The notes beneath the pieces were generated by a model. That model saw only the letters and a list, made by a program, of their open reading frames with translations, did not search any database and had not been told where the DNA came from. Shown here one piece after another: positions 16,021 through 24,058 of a stretch of DNA of 43,909 bases (position 1 is its first letter; each line of letters begins with the position of its first letter). This stretch comes from Saprospiraceae bacterium. GTDB lineage: Bacteria > Bacteroidota > Bacteroidia > Chitinophagales > Saprospiraceae. The translations under genes and the position numbers were made by a program. The stretch is taken from contig JAHDCJ010000037.1 of NCBI GenBank assembly GCA_020629935.1, positions 1 to 43,909 on the forward strand, read 5' to 3'.

Positions 16021-17322
16021 ATGAACAAATTTAAACATGTTCTAATGGCATTGCTATGCCTAAGCTTTTCTGTCAGCACTATTTTTGCCCAAAGTGCAGA
16101 CAAACCCTGGAGTATTGGATTAACTGGAGGTAAAATGACCTACAACGGGGATTATGGAAATGGATTTTTCAATTTTGATCAACCATTTCATGGACAAGGT
16201 GGACTAATTTTGAAACGCTACCTTAACTCATCTCTTGATCTTTCTGTAGAAGGAACCTATGGCCGTACAGGATATTGGATTGCAGGTCAATCCGATTACT
16301 TAGCTAATATGTTTTTTGGAAATGTAGAAGCCAACTACAAATTTAATAATGGATACATTTTGAGTGAAGATGCTCGAATTGCTCCTTTCATTTTTGCAGG
16401 TCTTGGCGTAGGAAGTTTTAATCCTGTTGATGGTCGAGGAACAAAAGCGACTAACTTTATTGTACCTGTAGGATTAGGTACAAAAGTAAAGATTATTGAT
16501 GATCTTGATTTCTTTTGGAAAAGTACATTCGGCGCAGAATTTGGCGATAAAGCTGATGGCGTTGATTTCGAAAAGAATGAAAAATTATTGCTTCACCAAA
16601 TCGGTTTTCAAGTTAATTTTGGCGCTGGAAAAGACACCGATGGTGATGGTATAAGCGACAAAAAAGATGCTTGTCCTGAGGTACCTGGTTTGAAAGAATT
16701 TAGCGGTTGTCCTGATACGGATGGTGACGGTATCACCGATGCGAAAGATACTTGTCCAAATGAAGCAGGGCCTGTTGAATTTTTGGGTTGCCCAGATTCA
16801 GATGGTGATGGTATCGCAGACAATAAAGATGCTTGTCCAAATACTGCTGGATCAAAAGCATTAAATGGCTGTCCTGATAGCGATGGTGACGGTATTGCAG
16901 ATAACAAAGATAACTGTCCTACCATAAAAGGAACCAGTGCAAATAAAGGTTGTCCAACAGTATCAAACGAACATAAGACCGTGTTCTTAGAAGCTTTAAG
17001 AGGAGTAAATTTTGAGACTGGAAAATCAGTAATCAAAACAGAGTCTTATGGAATCTTAAACAAAGTAGCACAAATTATGAATGATAATCCTCATTATAAT
17101 TTGGCTATTGAAGGTCATACGGATAATGTTGGAGAAGATGCGTCAAACATGACCTTGTCTCAAGACCGTGCAAATTCTGTAAAAACATATTTGACCAATA
17201 AAGGCGTTTCTAGCAGCCGAATGACTGCTCAAGGATTTGGAGAAACTCGTCCAGTTTCTACAAATGAAACCAAAGAAGGTAGAGCAGAAAACCGACGTGT
17301 AGAATTTAAAGTTAGCTTTTAA
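16021..17322 (+). CDS. OmpA family outer-membrane protein with TSP3 repeats
   Basis: 433 residues. Signal peptide to about residue 23 (STIFAQ). Residues 25-200 form a beta-barrel-like domain (alternating strands, for example VEGTYGRTGYWIAG). Residues 205-310 hold about five thrombospondin type 3 calcium-binding repeats of the form DTDGDGIxDxxDxCP. The C-terminal 115 residues are an OmpA peptidoglycan-binding domain (GHTDNVG, then SQDRANSVKTYL and GRAENRRVEF). It anchors the outer membrane to the cell wall. A sigma-54-like promoter lies upstream and a terminator downstream, so it is monocistronic. The repeats carry the acidic residues expected for calcium binding. Confidence 0.95.
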   Translation: MNKFKHVLMALLCLSFSVSTIFAQSADKPWSIGLTGGKMTYNGDYGNGFFNFDQPFHGQGGLILKRYLNSSLDLSVEGTYGRTGYWIAGQSDYLANMFFGNVEANYKFNNGYILSEDARIAPFIFAGLGVGSFNPVDGRGTKATNFIVPVGLGTKVKIIDDLDFFWKSTFGAEFGDKADGVDFEKNEKLLLHQIGFQVNFGAGKDTDGDGISDKKDACPEVPGLKEFSGCPDTDGDGITDAKDTCPNEAGPVEFLGCPDSDGDGIADNKDACPNTAGSKALNGCPDSDGDGIADNKDNCPTIKGTSANKGCPTVSNEHKTVFLEALRGVNFETGKSVIKTESYGILNKVAQIMNDNPHYNLAIEGHTDNVGEDASNMTLSQDRANSVKTYLTNKGVSSSRMTAQGFGETRPVSTNETKEGRAENRRVEFKVSF

Positions 17323-17348
17323 TTAAAACTAATTTTTAGCAAAAGTCA

Positions 17349-17381
17349 AAAGGTTGCCAGTTCTCACTGGCAGCCTTTTTT
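17349..17381 (+). terminator. Rho-independent terminator of the OmpA gene
   Basis: A 10-bp stem (GGTTGCCAGT / ACTGGCAGCC, one G-T wobble, 17352-17361 and 17366-17375) with a TCTC loop, preceded by A and followed by six T. Confidence 0.9.
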
Positions 17382-17403
17382 ATTATTTTTATTTAACTTG
17401 TTT

Positions 17404-18030
17404 TTATTGTTTTTCAATTTGTAATATCCGTTGATTCAAATTAAACGGTTGTAGGGTTTTTCGATCTGCATCCATTAATTCTAAGGTATAAGTCCCTAAA
17501 TTTAAATGACCAATAGGTAGTCGAATTTGTGTGGTTCGTTGATCAAAATACCAAAAGAAAAGTTGTTGCTCTTTATAATCTAAAATTCGAGCTCTTACTG
17601 TGGTAGTATTCCATGAATCAAAAGGAATAGCAATTTGAATATAACCAGGTTTGATAGAAAAATCTAATTGAGCTAGTAACTGATTATTGTTTTGAAAAGA
17701 GAAAGATGGTTTGCTATTAATAGTAATCATCCGAGCTTTTCGAGTAGTAAAAAAACTAAAAAAAGGCTTTCGTGTTTTTACTGTTTTTGTTTTCTTAATG
17801 ACTTTAGATTCAATGCTCTTTTTCTCCAATTTAATTGGACTCGCTTTGATTGGGATTTGTTTGGTTTTAGAGGGTTTTGATTTCCTTGATAGTGCGGCAG
17901 TCTTTTGAGGCAACAATTGTGTGCTGTGATAGGGAGAATAACTTCCACCAAAAGATTGCGCAATTATACTTCCTGAAAGAAGCAAGCTAAAGCTTCCAGT
18001 AATAATAAGATGTCGCCAGTTTGTAGACAT
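17404..18030 (-). CDS. Secreted lysine-rich protein of unknown function
   Basis: 208 residues from the ATG at 18030 (MSTNWRHLIITGSFSLLLSG), which gives a normal signal peptide ending IIAQ. A start at 18105 would add 25 residues ahead of it. After the signal is a low-complexity basic stretch rich in Lys, Ser and Thr (about residues 40-100), then a beta-sandwich-like C-terminal domain (SFSFQNNNQLLAQLDFSI, later YTLELMDADRKTL) resembling a fibronectin/Ig-type or T9SS C-terminal-like fold. I recognise no family. It lies 87 bp upstream of, and in the same direction as, the M15 peptidase gene, but no operon can be shown. Confidence 0.55.
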   Translation of the reverse strand: MSTNWRHLIITGSFSLLLSGSIIAQSFGGSYSPYHSTQLLPQKTAALSRKSKPSKTKQIPIKASPIKLEKKSIESKVIKKTKTVKTRKPFFSFFTTRKARMITINSKPSFSFQNNNQLLAQLDFSIKPGYIQIAIPFDSWNTTTVRARILDYKEQQLFFWYFDQRTTQIRLPIGHLNLGTYTLELMDADRKTLQPFNLNQRILQIEKQ

Positions 18031-18117
18031 GTTAAATGTAGTTGTGTGATTGCGTAAAGTTTGTGGGGTAGAAGTAAAAGTAATAAATTTATTAAACATC
18101 TTCAATATTCATTGACT

Positions 18118-18921
18118 TTATTCTAAAGTATAGGGAAGGAATAATTCTGGCCTGTATTCAAAGTGCATGGTGTCAAAATGATACCATTTCCCACCCCAAA
18201 TAAAATGATGCTTTTCAAAAATCCGAACAATTTCTAATGGAATCTGATTTTTATAATTTGGAAATGCTTCCCCTTCTTTATAAACCCATTGCCAATAATT
18301 GGCGTATTGAATATTAATGTCAATCGTGATTCCAAAGCTATGCATACTTAGTCGATCTGTTCCTGCAATTTTCCGCCAATTAAATGTGCCACCTGGATTT
18401 TGAAGAAATTTATGTAAATGAGGTAAAGTATCTAGTGTATTGGATATTTGTTGTAAATGTTGATCTACTTGGTTTATACTTGAAACCAAAAGTAGTTGAT
18501 TAACGGAAGAAGGCAGCCAGTAGACGGTGTCTAAATTTTGAGCAACTTGTGTTTTTGTTTCTCCATACATTTTTTTGAAAAAATCTTCATTCCGTATTCT
18601 TCCCGGATCTTCATTGATTTCGGGATTGGAGAAAGAAGAAGGGTAGGGGAAGAAAAGCATATCTTCTATATCTGGATTAGCTATTTTTTCTTCAAAATTC
18701 TTTTCTATTTGATCATCATAAATCGATTGATTTCCATCTTTCCAATATAGGATGTTATTGCTTATGGAATCTATATAATTAGGATAAGCTTGTACCAATG
18801 GATGTGGTATCCATAACTTGTTGTCTAATGAAGATTCGATTTTTTCTTCTTGTTTTTCATCCCCAAAACAAGAAGAAAAGAGTAAAATGAATCCAATAAA
18901 TGAGATCGATAATAGACGCAT
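18118..18921 (-). CDS. M15 family D-Ala-D-Ala carboxypeptidase-like lipoprotein
   Basis: 267 residues. The signal peptide ends in a lipobox (FILLFSSC), so it is a lipoprotein. The C-terminal domain fits peptidase M15_4 (VanY/L-Ala-D-Glu type): the zinc ligands His and Asp in SMHSFGITIDINI and the last His in WYHFDTMHFEYRPELF, with Trp/Gly residues of the active-site wall (FIWGGKW). The N-terminal 130 residues, charged and Asn-rich, are not recognised. The expected role is cleavage of cross-linked or stem peptides of peptidoglycan in the periplasm. All expected zinc ligands are present. Confidence 0.85.
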   Translation of the reverse strand: MRLLSISFIGFILLFSSCFGDEKQEEKIESSLDNKLWIPHPLVQAYPNYIDSISNNILYWKDGNQSIYDDQIEKNFEEKIANPDIEDMLFFPYPSSFSNPEINEDPGRIRNEDFFKKMYGETKTQVAQNLDTVYWLPSSVNQLLLVSSINQVDQHLQQISNTLDTLPHLHKFLQNPGGTFNWRKIAGTDRLSMHSFGITIDINIQYANYWQWVYKEGEAFPNYKNQIPLEIVRIFEKHHFIWGGKWYHFDTMHFEYRPELFLPYTLE

Positions 18922-18967
18922 AAATAAACAACTTGGTTAAAAAGAAAGCCAGTTCATTTTTTATTTG

Positions 18968-18975
18968 TACTTTTG
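18968..18975 (+). promoter_or_regulatory. Putative -7 promoter element for the helicase gene
   Basis: TACTTTTG matches TAnnTTTG perfectly, but no good TTTG lies 19 bp upstream. It would give a leader of about 87 nt for the plus-strand helicase gene. Confidence 0.3.
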
Positions 18976-19068
18976 AAATACCTGAAAAGAAACTTTCTCG
19001 GAATTTCCTCCTAATATACACTAAATACGTAAACCAAGGTACACGTATTTAATTCATGGAAAATTAAT

Positions 19069-20607
19069 ATGCAATTAGACAAGGATAATGTTTTATTTAA
19101 TCAAGCGGTAGACTTGGTCAAACATACACGTCGCTCATTATTTATTACTGGAAAAGCAGGGACTGGAAAAACAACCTTTTTAAAATTTATTCGAGAAGAA
19201 GTAGATAAACGAACAGCAGTGGTAGCGCCCACTGGCATCGCTGCTATCCAAGCAGGAGGAGAAACCATTCATTCTTTTTTTCATATTCCGCCGAGTGTTT
19301 ATATTCCAGGAGATCGCCGTTTGCGACGAAAAGCGGATCCTGATGACCCCGACAGGAGTAATATTTATGATCATTTTAAATACCGAGAAGAAAAGCGACA
19401 ATTACTAAGAGAATTGGAACTTCTTATTATTGATGAAGTGTCTATGGTTCGTTGTGATTTGTTGGATGTGATTGATCGCTTACTCCGAATTTTTGGAGAA
19501 AAACCAAGTCTTCCTTTTGGTGGTAAACAAGTAGTGCTAATTGGTGATCCTTTTCAACTGCCGCCCGTAGCGAAAACGAATGAATGGGATTTGTTGAGTG
19601 ATTTTTACCCCAATCCCTTTTTCTTTTCGGCCAAAGGATTCCCTCAATTAAATCCGGTTTGTTTGGAATTGCAAAAAATCTATCGACAGACGGACATGAA
19701 ATTTATTAGCCTACTTAATCGAGTTCGAAATAACACCATTTCTAAACGTGATGTAGAATTATTGAATAAGAAAGTCATGCCTAAAGGTTTTGATTTTTCA
19801 GCAGCAAACTATATTTTCTTAGGCACGCATAATCGAACCATTGATCAAATTAATGAAAATAAATTAAACCAATTAGAAGGAGAGCGATTTGAATATAAAG
19901 CAAAAGTAGAAGGGAAATTTCCAGAAAGAGATTTTCCTACCTATAAAAAATTACCCTTGAAAAAAAATGCACAAGTCATGTTTATTCGAAATGATTCGAA
20001 CGAACCTAAACGCTATTTTAATGGGAAAGTTGGCACCGTGATCAGCCTGAAAAAAGAAGAAATTATTGTTGAATTTAAAAATGGTAAAACGGTAAAAGTA
20101 GGAAAAGATAAATGGGAGAAAGTTCGATACAAATGGAATAAAAGATCTAAATCTGTGTATGAGGAAATCGAAGGAACTTTCGAACAGTTTCCTTTAAAAC
20201 ATGCTTGGGCAATTACTGTACATAAAAGCCAAGGATTAACTTTTGAACGAGTCTATGCTGATTTGGCAGAAGCCTTTGCCCCAGGTCAAATCTATGTCGC
20301 ATTGAGCCGATGTACGGACATGGAAGGTTTAAAATTAGTACGCCCAATTAATCGATTTAAAATTACTACAGCAAAAGAAGTGTTGCATTTTGCAGAACAA
20401 TTAAATCTCGATTTTGAAATGCCTCATGAGTTGCGAATGGCTAAAGCAGATGAAAAATTAGATGCGGCCAATGAAGCATATCATCATCAAGCATACCATC
20501 AAGCATTATTCCTTTTTTTAGAAGCCATTAAATTAAACGAAGCATTACCCGTAGATGATTTTATTGAAAAAATAGCCAATGATTTAAAAGAGAAAGCAAA
20601 AGATTAA
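19069..20607 (+). CDS. PIF1-like superfamily 1B DNA helicase
   Basis: 512 residues. Walker A is TGKAGTGKTTF (about 27-37) and Walker B is LLIIDEVSMVR. The remaining SF1B motifs follow: GDPFQLPPV (motif III), the LxxxxR-type segment QKIYRQTD (motif IV) and a UvrD_C_2-type C-terminal domain with HAWAITVHKSQGLTFERV and YVALSRC (motifs V and VI). The last 70 residues (residues about 445-512) look like one TPR-type hairpin. It would unwind DNA 5' to 3' using ATP in replication, repair or recombination. It meets the convergent lhgO gene with a 4-bp stop overlap. The family identification is secure; the in vivo role is not. Confidence 0.92.
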   Translation: MQLDKDNVLFNQAVDLVKHTRRSLFITGKAGTGKTTFLKFIREEVDKRTAVVAPTGIAAIQAGGETIHSFFHIPPSVYIPGDRRLRRKADPDDPDRSNIYDHFKYREEKRQLLRELELLIIDEVSMVRCDLLDVIDRLLRIFGEKPSLPFGGKQVVLIGDPFQLPPVAKTNEWDLLSDFYPNPFFFSAKGFPQLNPVCLELQKIYRQTDMKFISLLNRVRNNTISKRDVELLNKKVMPKGFDFSAANYIFLGTHNRTIDQINENKLNQLEGERFEYKAKVEGKFPERDFPTYKKLPLKKNAQVMFIRNDSNEPKRYFNGKVGTVISLKKEEIIVEFKNGKTVKVGKDKWEKVRYKWNKRSKSVYEEIEGTFEQFPLKHAWAITVHKSQGLTFERVYADLAEAFAPGQIYVALSRCTDMEGLKLVRPINRFKITTAKEVLHFAEQLNLDFEMPHELRMAKADEKLDAANEAYHHQAYHQALFLFLEAIKLNEALPVDDFIEKIANDLKEKAKD

Positions 20608-21803
20608 GTCAATTGTTTAATCGCCATTTGGGCAATGGTTTCTCCAATAGAAAGACAAGAGGTCGCCGCAGGAGAGGGCGCATTACCCACATGAATTTGT
20701 CCTTTTTTTTCTATAAATAAATAATCATCCACTAAACTTCCATCAGGCCGGCATGCCATGGCTCGGACACCCGCACCTCCTCTTTTTACATCTGCGGCGG
20801 TGATCGATGGAATTAATTTTTTCAATGCTTTGACATAAGCTCGTTTACTAAAACTTCGATGTAATTCACCCACTTCTGTACGCCAATGTTGTCGAGCTAA
20901 TTTTCGAAATCCTGAAAAGCGTATGGTTTCCCATAACTCACCTAAATGAATATCTCGCTTTTTATAACCTTCTCTTCGAAAAGCTAAAACGGCATTTGGG
21001 CCAGATTCAATTCCGCCATGAATCATCCGTGTAAAATGTACACCAAGAAAAGGAAAGTTAGGATTGGGGACTGGATAGATTAAGTGATTGACAAGATGCT
21101 GTTTTTCTTTTTTTAACTCATAATATTCTCCACGAAAAGGAAGAATTTGAAAGCCAGGTTCATGACCAGCTAATTGAATGAGTCGGTCTGCATATAGTCC
21201 TGCACAATTTATAAATAAGGAAGATTCAATTCGTTGATTAGCGGTTTCTATAATTTGAGTTTGACCTTGTGATGCAATAGCTTTTACTGGTGCATTGCAT
21301 AAAACTTGACCACCCCAATTCGTGATTTGTTCTACTAACTTAGCGGCTAGAAATTTGTAATCTGCAATGCCTGCTTGGGGAACTCTTATGGCAGAAACGC
21401 CCGTTACATAAGGCTCAATTTTTTTCATGGCTTCCTGATCCAGAATATCTAAATTATTTAAACCATTGGCTAAACCACGCTGATAGATTTTCTGCAATAA
21501 ATGTTCCTCATTTACATTGGATGCAACAATGATTTTACCACAAATGTCATAGGCAATTTGATGTTGATTACAAAAGTCGATGAGGTATTGATAGCCTCGA
21601 ATACAATTTATGGCTTTTTTACTATTGGGGGTATAATAGATGCCAGAATGGATAACACCACTGTTATTTCCACTTTGGTGAGCGGCTACTTGTGCTTCTT
21701 TTTCTAAAACGACTAGTGAAGTGTTGGGCTGATTTTTTAAAATTTGATAGGCTGTAGCTAAACCTACAAGTCCTGCTCCTGCAATACAGACATCGGTTTT
21801 CAT
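20604..21803 (-). CDS. lhgO: L-2-hydroxyglutarate oxidase
   Basis: 399 residues, the expected length. The FAD-binding Rossmann motif is at the N-terminus (VCIAGAGLVGLATAYQI), and family motifs include HQSGNNSGVIHSGIYY, GIADYKFLA and the C-terminal GGAGVRAMACRPDG. It oxidises L-2-hydroxyglutarate to 2-oxoglutarate and passes electrons to the quinone pool, a metabolite repair step. It overlaps the upstream raiA gene by ATGA (21800-21803), so it is translationally coupled to it, and it faces the helicase with a 4-bp stop overlap. Confidence 0.93.
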   Translation of the reverse strand: MKTDVCIAGAGLVGLATAYQILKNQPNTSLVVLEKEAQVAAHQSGNNSGVIHSGIYYTPNSKKAINCIRGYQYLIDFCNQHQIAYDICGKIIVASNVNEEHLLQKIYQRGLANGLNNLDILDQEAMKKIEPYVTGVSAIRVPQAGIADYKFLAAKLVEQITNWGGQVLCNAPVKAIASQGQTQIIETANQRIESSLFINCAGLYADRLIQLAGHEPGFQILPFRGEYYELKKEKQHLVNHLIYPVPNPNFPFLGVHFTRMIHGGIESGPNAVLAFRREGYKKRDIHLGELWETIRFSGFRKLARQHWRTEVGELHRSFSKRAYVKALKKLIPSITAADVKRGGAGVRAMACRPDGSLVDDYLFIEKKGQIHVGNAPSPAATSCLSIGETIAQMAIKQLT

Positions 21804-22105
21804 ACAGGGCGTTTATTATCGTTCAATTCTTTATGGCGTTTAATTTGGCGTCTTAATTTTTCGGTAACTTCCGCAAGCGATTTTTCTAAAGAGTCTGAAG
21901 ACTGTTTGGCAAATAAGTTTTGTCCGGGTACATCGAGTTTAACTTCTACCAAATAAGTGTCAGGATGCTCTTCTTTTTCTTTTCGAATAAAAACAGAAGC
22001 TTGACCAATACGATCATAGAACCTTTCCAACTTTTGAAGTTTTTGGCTGATGAGATGTTTTTGCTTCCGCGTAATTTTGGTATTTGATTCTGTTTGAATT
22101 TGCAT
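21800..22105 (-). CDS. raiA: Ribosome hibernation promoting factor / RaiA, short form
   Basis: 101 residues from the ATG at 22105 (MQIQTESNTKITRKQKHLIS); a start at 22153 would add 16 hydrophobic residues that do not belong to the fold. The sequence fits the beta-alpha-beta-beta-beta-alpha HPF/RaiA fold: helix KHLISQKLQKLERFYDRI, strand ASVFIRKEKEE, DTYLVEVKLDVPGQNLFA and the basic helix LRRQIKRHKEL. It is the short form, without the long C-terminal domain, and binds the 30S decoding region to silence or dimerise ribosomes. Its stop codon overlaps the start of lhgO as ATGA, so starvation control may extend to both genes. Confidence 0.9.
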   Translation of the reverse strand: MQIQTESNTKITRKQKHLISQKLQKLERFYDRIGQASVFIRKEKEEHPDTYLVEVKLDVPGQNLFAKQSSDSLEKSLAEVTEKLRRQIKRHKELNDNKRPV

Positions 22106-22345
22106 GGGAGGGATATTTATTTCTAAGGTATAAAATCTGAACATAAAAATCAAAATTACCTGCCTAAGATTTTAAGAATATATTCGATAGTAAATAAGGT
22201 ATAATCTTTAGGCTTCTTTTGTTTCATTTAAATATAAAAATGAACCATTCATTTGCCCAAATCATCGATTCACTCATTTCGTTTTTTTTAGTCTATATTC
22301 TGAATTAAATTAGCATTCGAAAGGAAACATATTTCTTTTTAATCA

Positions 22346-22579
22346 TTGGGTTTTGTGGAAGTGGAATACGCAAATCTCAGTAAAATTCACAAATTGAGCG
22401 GCGATGAATTGCTTTTTTTTGACAGTGTGAAAATCGTTTTGGAGTTTCGGTTTTCAGATGGATTGTGGATGAATGAAATCAAAAAAAAGCATGACTTAGC
22501 TTTTTCCGAGCACCCGAAGATCAACATATTGAAAAGGGAGTCTGGTCTTCGGGTCGTTCGGAAATTTAAAGCAGAATGA
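22346..22579 (+). CDS. Doubtful small open frame
   Basis: The 77-codon frame has only TTG or GTG starts (TTG at 22346, GTG soon after) and no clear ribosome binding site. The translation (EVEYANLSKIHKLSGDELLF) is charged and reasonably protein-like, with a basic end. It could be a small gene or a chance frame, and I have no family match. Confidence 0.25.
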   Translation: MGFVEVEYANLSKIHKLSGDELLFFDSVKIVLEFRFSDGLWMNEIKKKHDLAFSEHPKINILKRESGLRVVRKFKAE

Positions 22580-22780
22580 AATTAGTCATTTTTTTGATGA
22601 AATGGAATAAAAAAAGAAGAAGATAAATGCCTGATGAAAGATAGATTTTAAAACTATAATTTACGAATTAATTAAATGTTGTTTTTGTTATATGTGATTT
22701 AAACCAATATGTTTGTCGTTGTGAAAACAATGGTGCAAAGGAATCTAAAGATTTAACAAGTCGTCATTCCTGATTTTGGT

Positions 22781-22812
22781 TTATCCACAAAGGAGAGGGT
22801 GAATGTGGATAA
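22781..22812. promoter_or_regulatory. Inverted pair of perfect DnaA boxes
   Basis: TTATCCACA at 22781-22789 and its exact inverse TGTGGATAA at 22804-22812 are both perfect copies of the strong DnaA 9-mer, separated by 14 bp. DnaA-ATP or DnaA-ADP would bind here. The possible roles are a DnaA-regulated promoter for the gene at 22921, a titration site, or part of an origin. Only two boxes are seen, and there is no DnaA or gyrase gene in the window. Confidence 0.65.
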
Positions 22813-22907
22813 AATGTACTCGCAAAAAAGTGAAATCATTAAGAAATTTCTTTTCTTTGTCAACAAGAACGAAAGTAGGTTTTTTTTCCAACGAGAAATA
22901 TAACCTG

Positions 22908-22913
22908 AAGGAG
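22908..22913 (+). promoter_or_regulatory. Shine-Dalgarno sequence selecting a GTG start
   Basis: AAGGAG lies 7 bp before GTG at 22921. Clear Shine-Dalgarno motifs are uncommon in this genome, so this one supports the GTG start of the next gene. Confidence 0.5.
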
Positions 22914-22920
22914 AGCTTTC

Positions 22921-23352
22921 GTGGCAAAAAAAGAAGGAGCTAAGCAAGACGCATTTATGGGCATGAATCCACCAAATACATTTAGTGATCCGTTTTTAAA
23001 TGAGATTGATTTAACAGTGAGCGCTTATCACGGACTAATCCGTTATTTAAGCGGAGTCATTGAATTTGACCTTGCCATTAAAGATATTCGACTAAGTGAT
23101 GCCATCTATTGTTTTGAAGAACTTATTCGCAAAGCAGACTCTAAACAACATTGTCTGGTAATTTCTAATTTATCACACAAAACTTGGATGGAAATGGAAT
23201 TTGCTATTCAAGAATTTGGGTTGAAATTCGAAGAAAACTTTCCTTTCTCCACTAGTGAATTTCTTTATGTTGGAGAAGATCAATTAAGTTTAGAAATGGG
23301 CGATCATCATTCCGATGAAGATTTTCTTCGCGCTTCTGGAAATGCAAGCTAA
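22921..23352 (+). CDS. Conserved-looking small protein of unknown function
   Basis: 143 residues with a GTG start supported by an upstream AAGGAG. No signal peptide or membrane segment. The N-terminal 25 residues are probably disordered. From about 26 on it alternates strands and helices (LTVSAYHGLIRYL, then CLVISNLSHKTWMEME), a compact alpha/beta arrangement. The C-terminus is acidic and histidine-rich (EMGDHHSDED). It is the first gene after two perfect DnaA boxes, so its transcription may depend on DnaA; this is inference. No family is recognised. Confidence 0.6.
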   Translation: MAKKEGAKQDAFMGMNPPNTFSDPFLNEIDLTVSAYHGLIRYLSGVIEFDLAIKDIRLSDAIYCFEELIRKADSKQHCLVISNLSHKTWMEMEFAIQEFGLKFEENFPFSTSEFLYVGEDQLSLEMGDHHSDEDFLRASGNAS

Positions 23353-23578
23353 GTCCATATTTTTGTCCTAACTTATCTGTTGAATTATTTTATTATTAAA
23401 CATGGGTTAAAACATTATCTGAATGTTTCTTCGTATTAGACGATGAATCAATTTGCGGTAGATTGAATACTACAATAAACTACTTCTTGTTTTAAACCTT
23501 AACCTTTCGTTGGCTTATTGAAACAAAAAATCTATCTTCATTTTTAGGAATAATATCCACTCACTAAAAAATGAAGAA

Positions 23579-24058
23579 ATGAGCGATAAATTTACCCATT
23601 TAGATGCAAGTGGAAATCCATCTATGGTTAATGTAGCTAAAAAGAAAGTTACACATCGTACAGCAATGGCTCGTAGTATCATTGCATTACCTAAAGAAGT
23701 TATTCAACTTTTTGAAAAAGAAGATATTCAAACTAAAAAAGGGCCTGTATTTCAAATCGCCATTATCGCTGGAATAATGGGCGCCAAAAAAACAGGAGAA
23801 CTTATCCCGCTTTGTCATCCTTTAGGTTTAGAAAATTGTGAAATAAAAATTGCACTCAATCAAAAGGAAGAAGTCGTGGTAGAATGTACTGCTTCCATTA
23901 CGGCAAAAACAGGAGTAGAGATGGAAGCGCTTATGGGAGCAAGTATTGCAGCCTTGACCATTTATGATATGTGCAAGGCATTTTCTCATGAAATTGTAAT
24001 TAAAGAAACGTATTTGGTTAAAAAAACGGGAGGCAAAAATGACTATACCAGAAAATAA
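23579..24058 (+). CDS. moaC: Cyclic pyranopterin monophosphate synthase
   Basis: 159 residues, the family's normal length. MoaC motifs are clear: the N-terminal VxVxxKxxTxRxAxA (MVNVAKKKVTHRTAMA), the catalytic-loop region KTGELIPLCHPL and EVVVECTASITAKTGVEMEAL, and the C-terminal helix ALTIYDMCKAF. It converts 3',8-cyclo-7,8-dihydro-GTP to cyclic pyranopterin monophosphate, the second step of molybdenum cofactor synthesis, in the cytoplasm. The C-terminus (TYLVKKTGGKND) is family-like. It overlaps the next gene (MobA-like) by 20 bp. No other moa gene is in the window, so the rest of the pathway lies elsewhere. Confidence 0.97.
   Translation: MSDKFTHLDASGNPSMVNVAKKKVTHRTAMARSIIALPKEVIQLFEKEDIQTKKGPVFQIAIIAGIMGAKKTGELIPLCHPLGLENCEIKIALNQKEEVVVECTASITAKTGVEMEALMGASIAALTIYDMCKAFSHEIVIKETYLVKKTGGKNDYTRK

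Larger units (their letters stand above)
22580..22920. other. Gene-free region carrying two DnaA boxes
   Basis: 341 bp with no supportable gene. The main content is the inverted pair of DnaA boxes at 22781-22812. Downstream is a pyrimidine-rich stretch and a Shine-Dalgarno-like AAGGAG at 22908-22913, which serves the next gene. The left part is AT-rich with no further perfect DnaA box. Confidence 0.5.

Noticed and set aside
16608..17036. Long minus-strand frame inside the OmpA gene
   Set aside because: It is the antisense shadow of the TSP3 repeats; its repeated Ser/Pro/Gly pattern follows from them.
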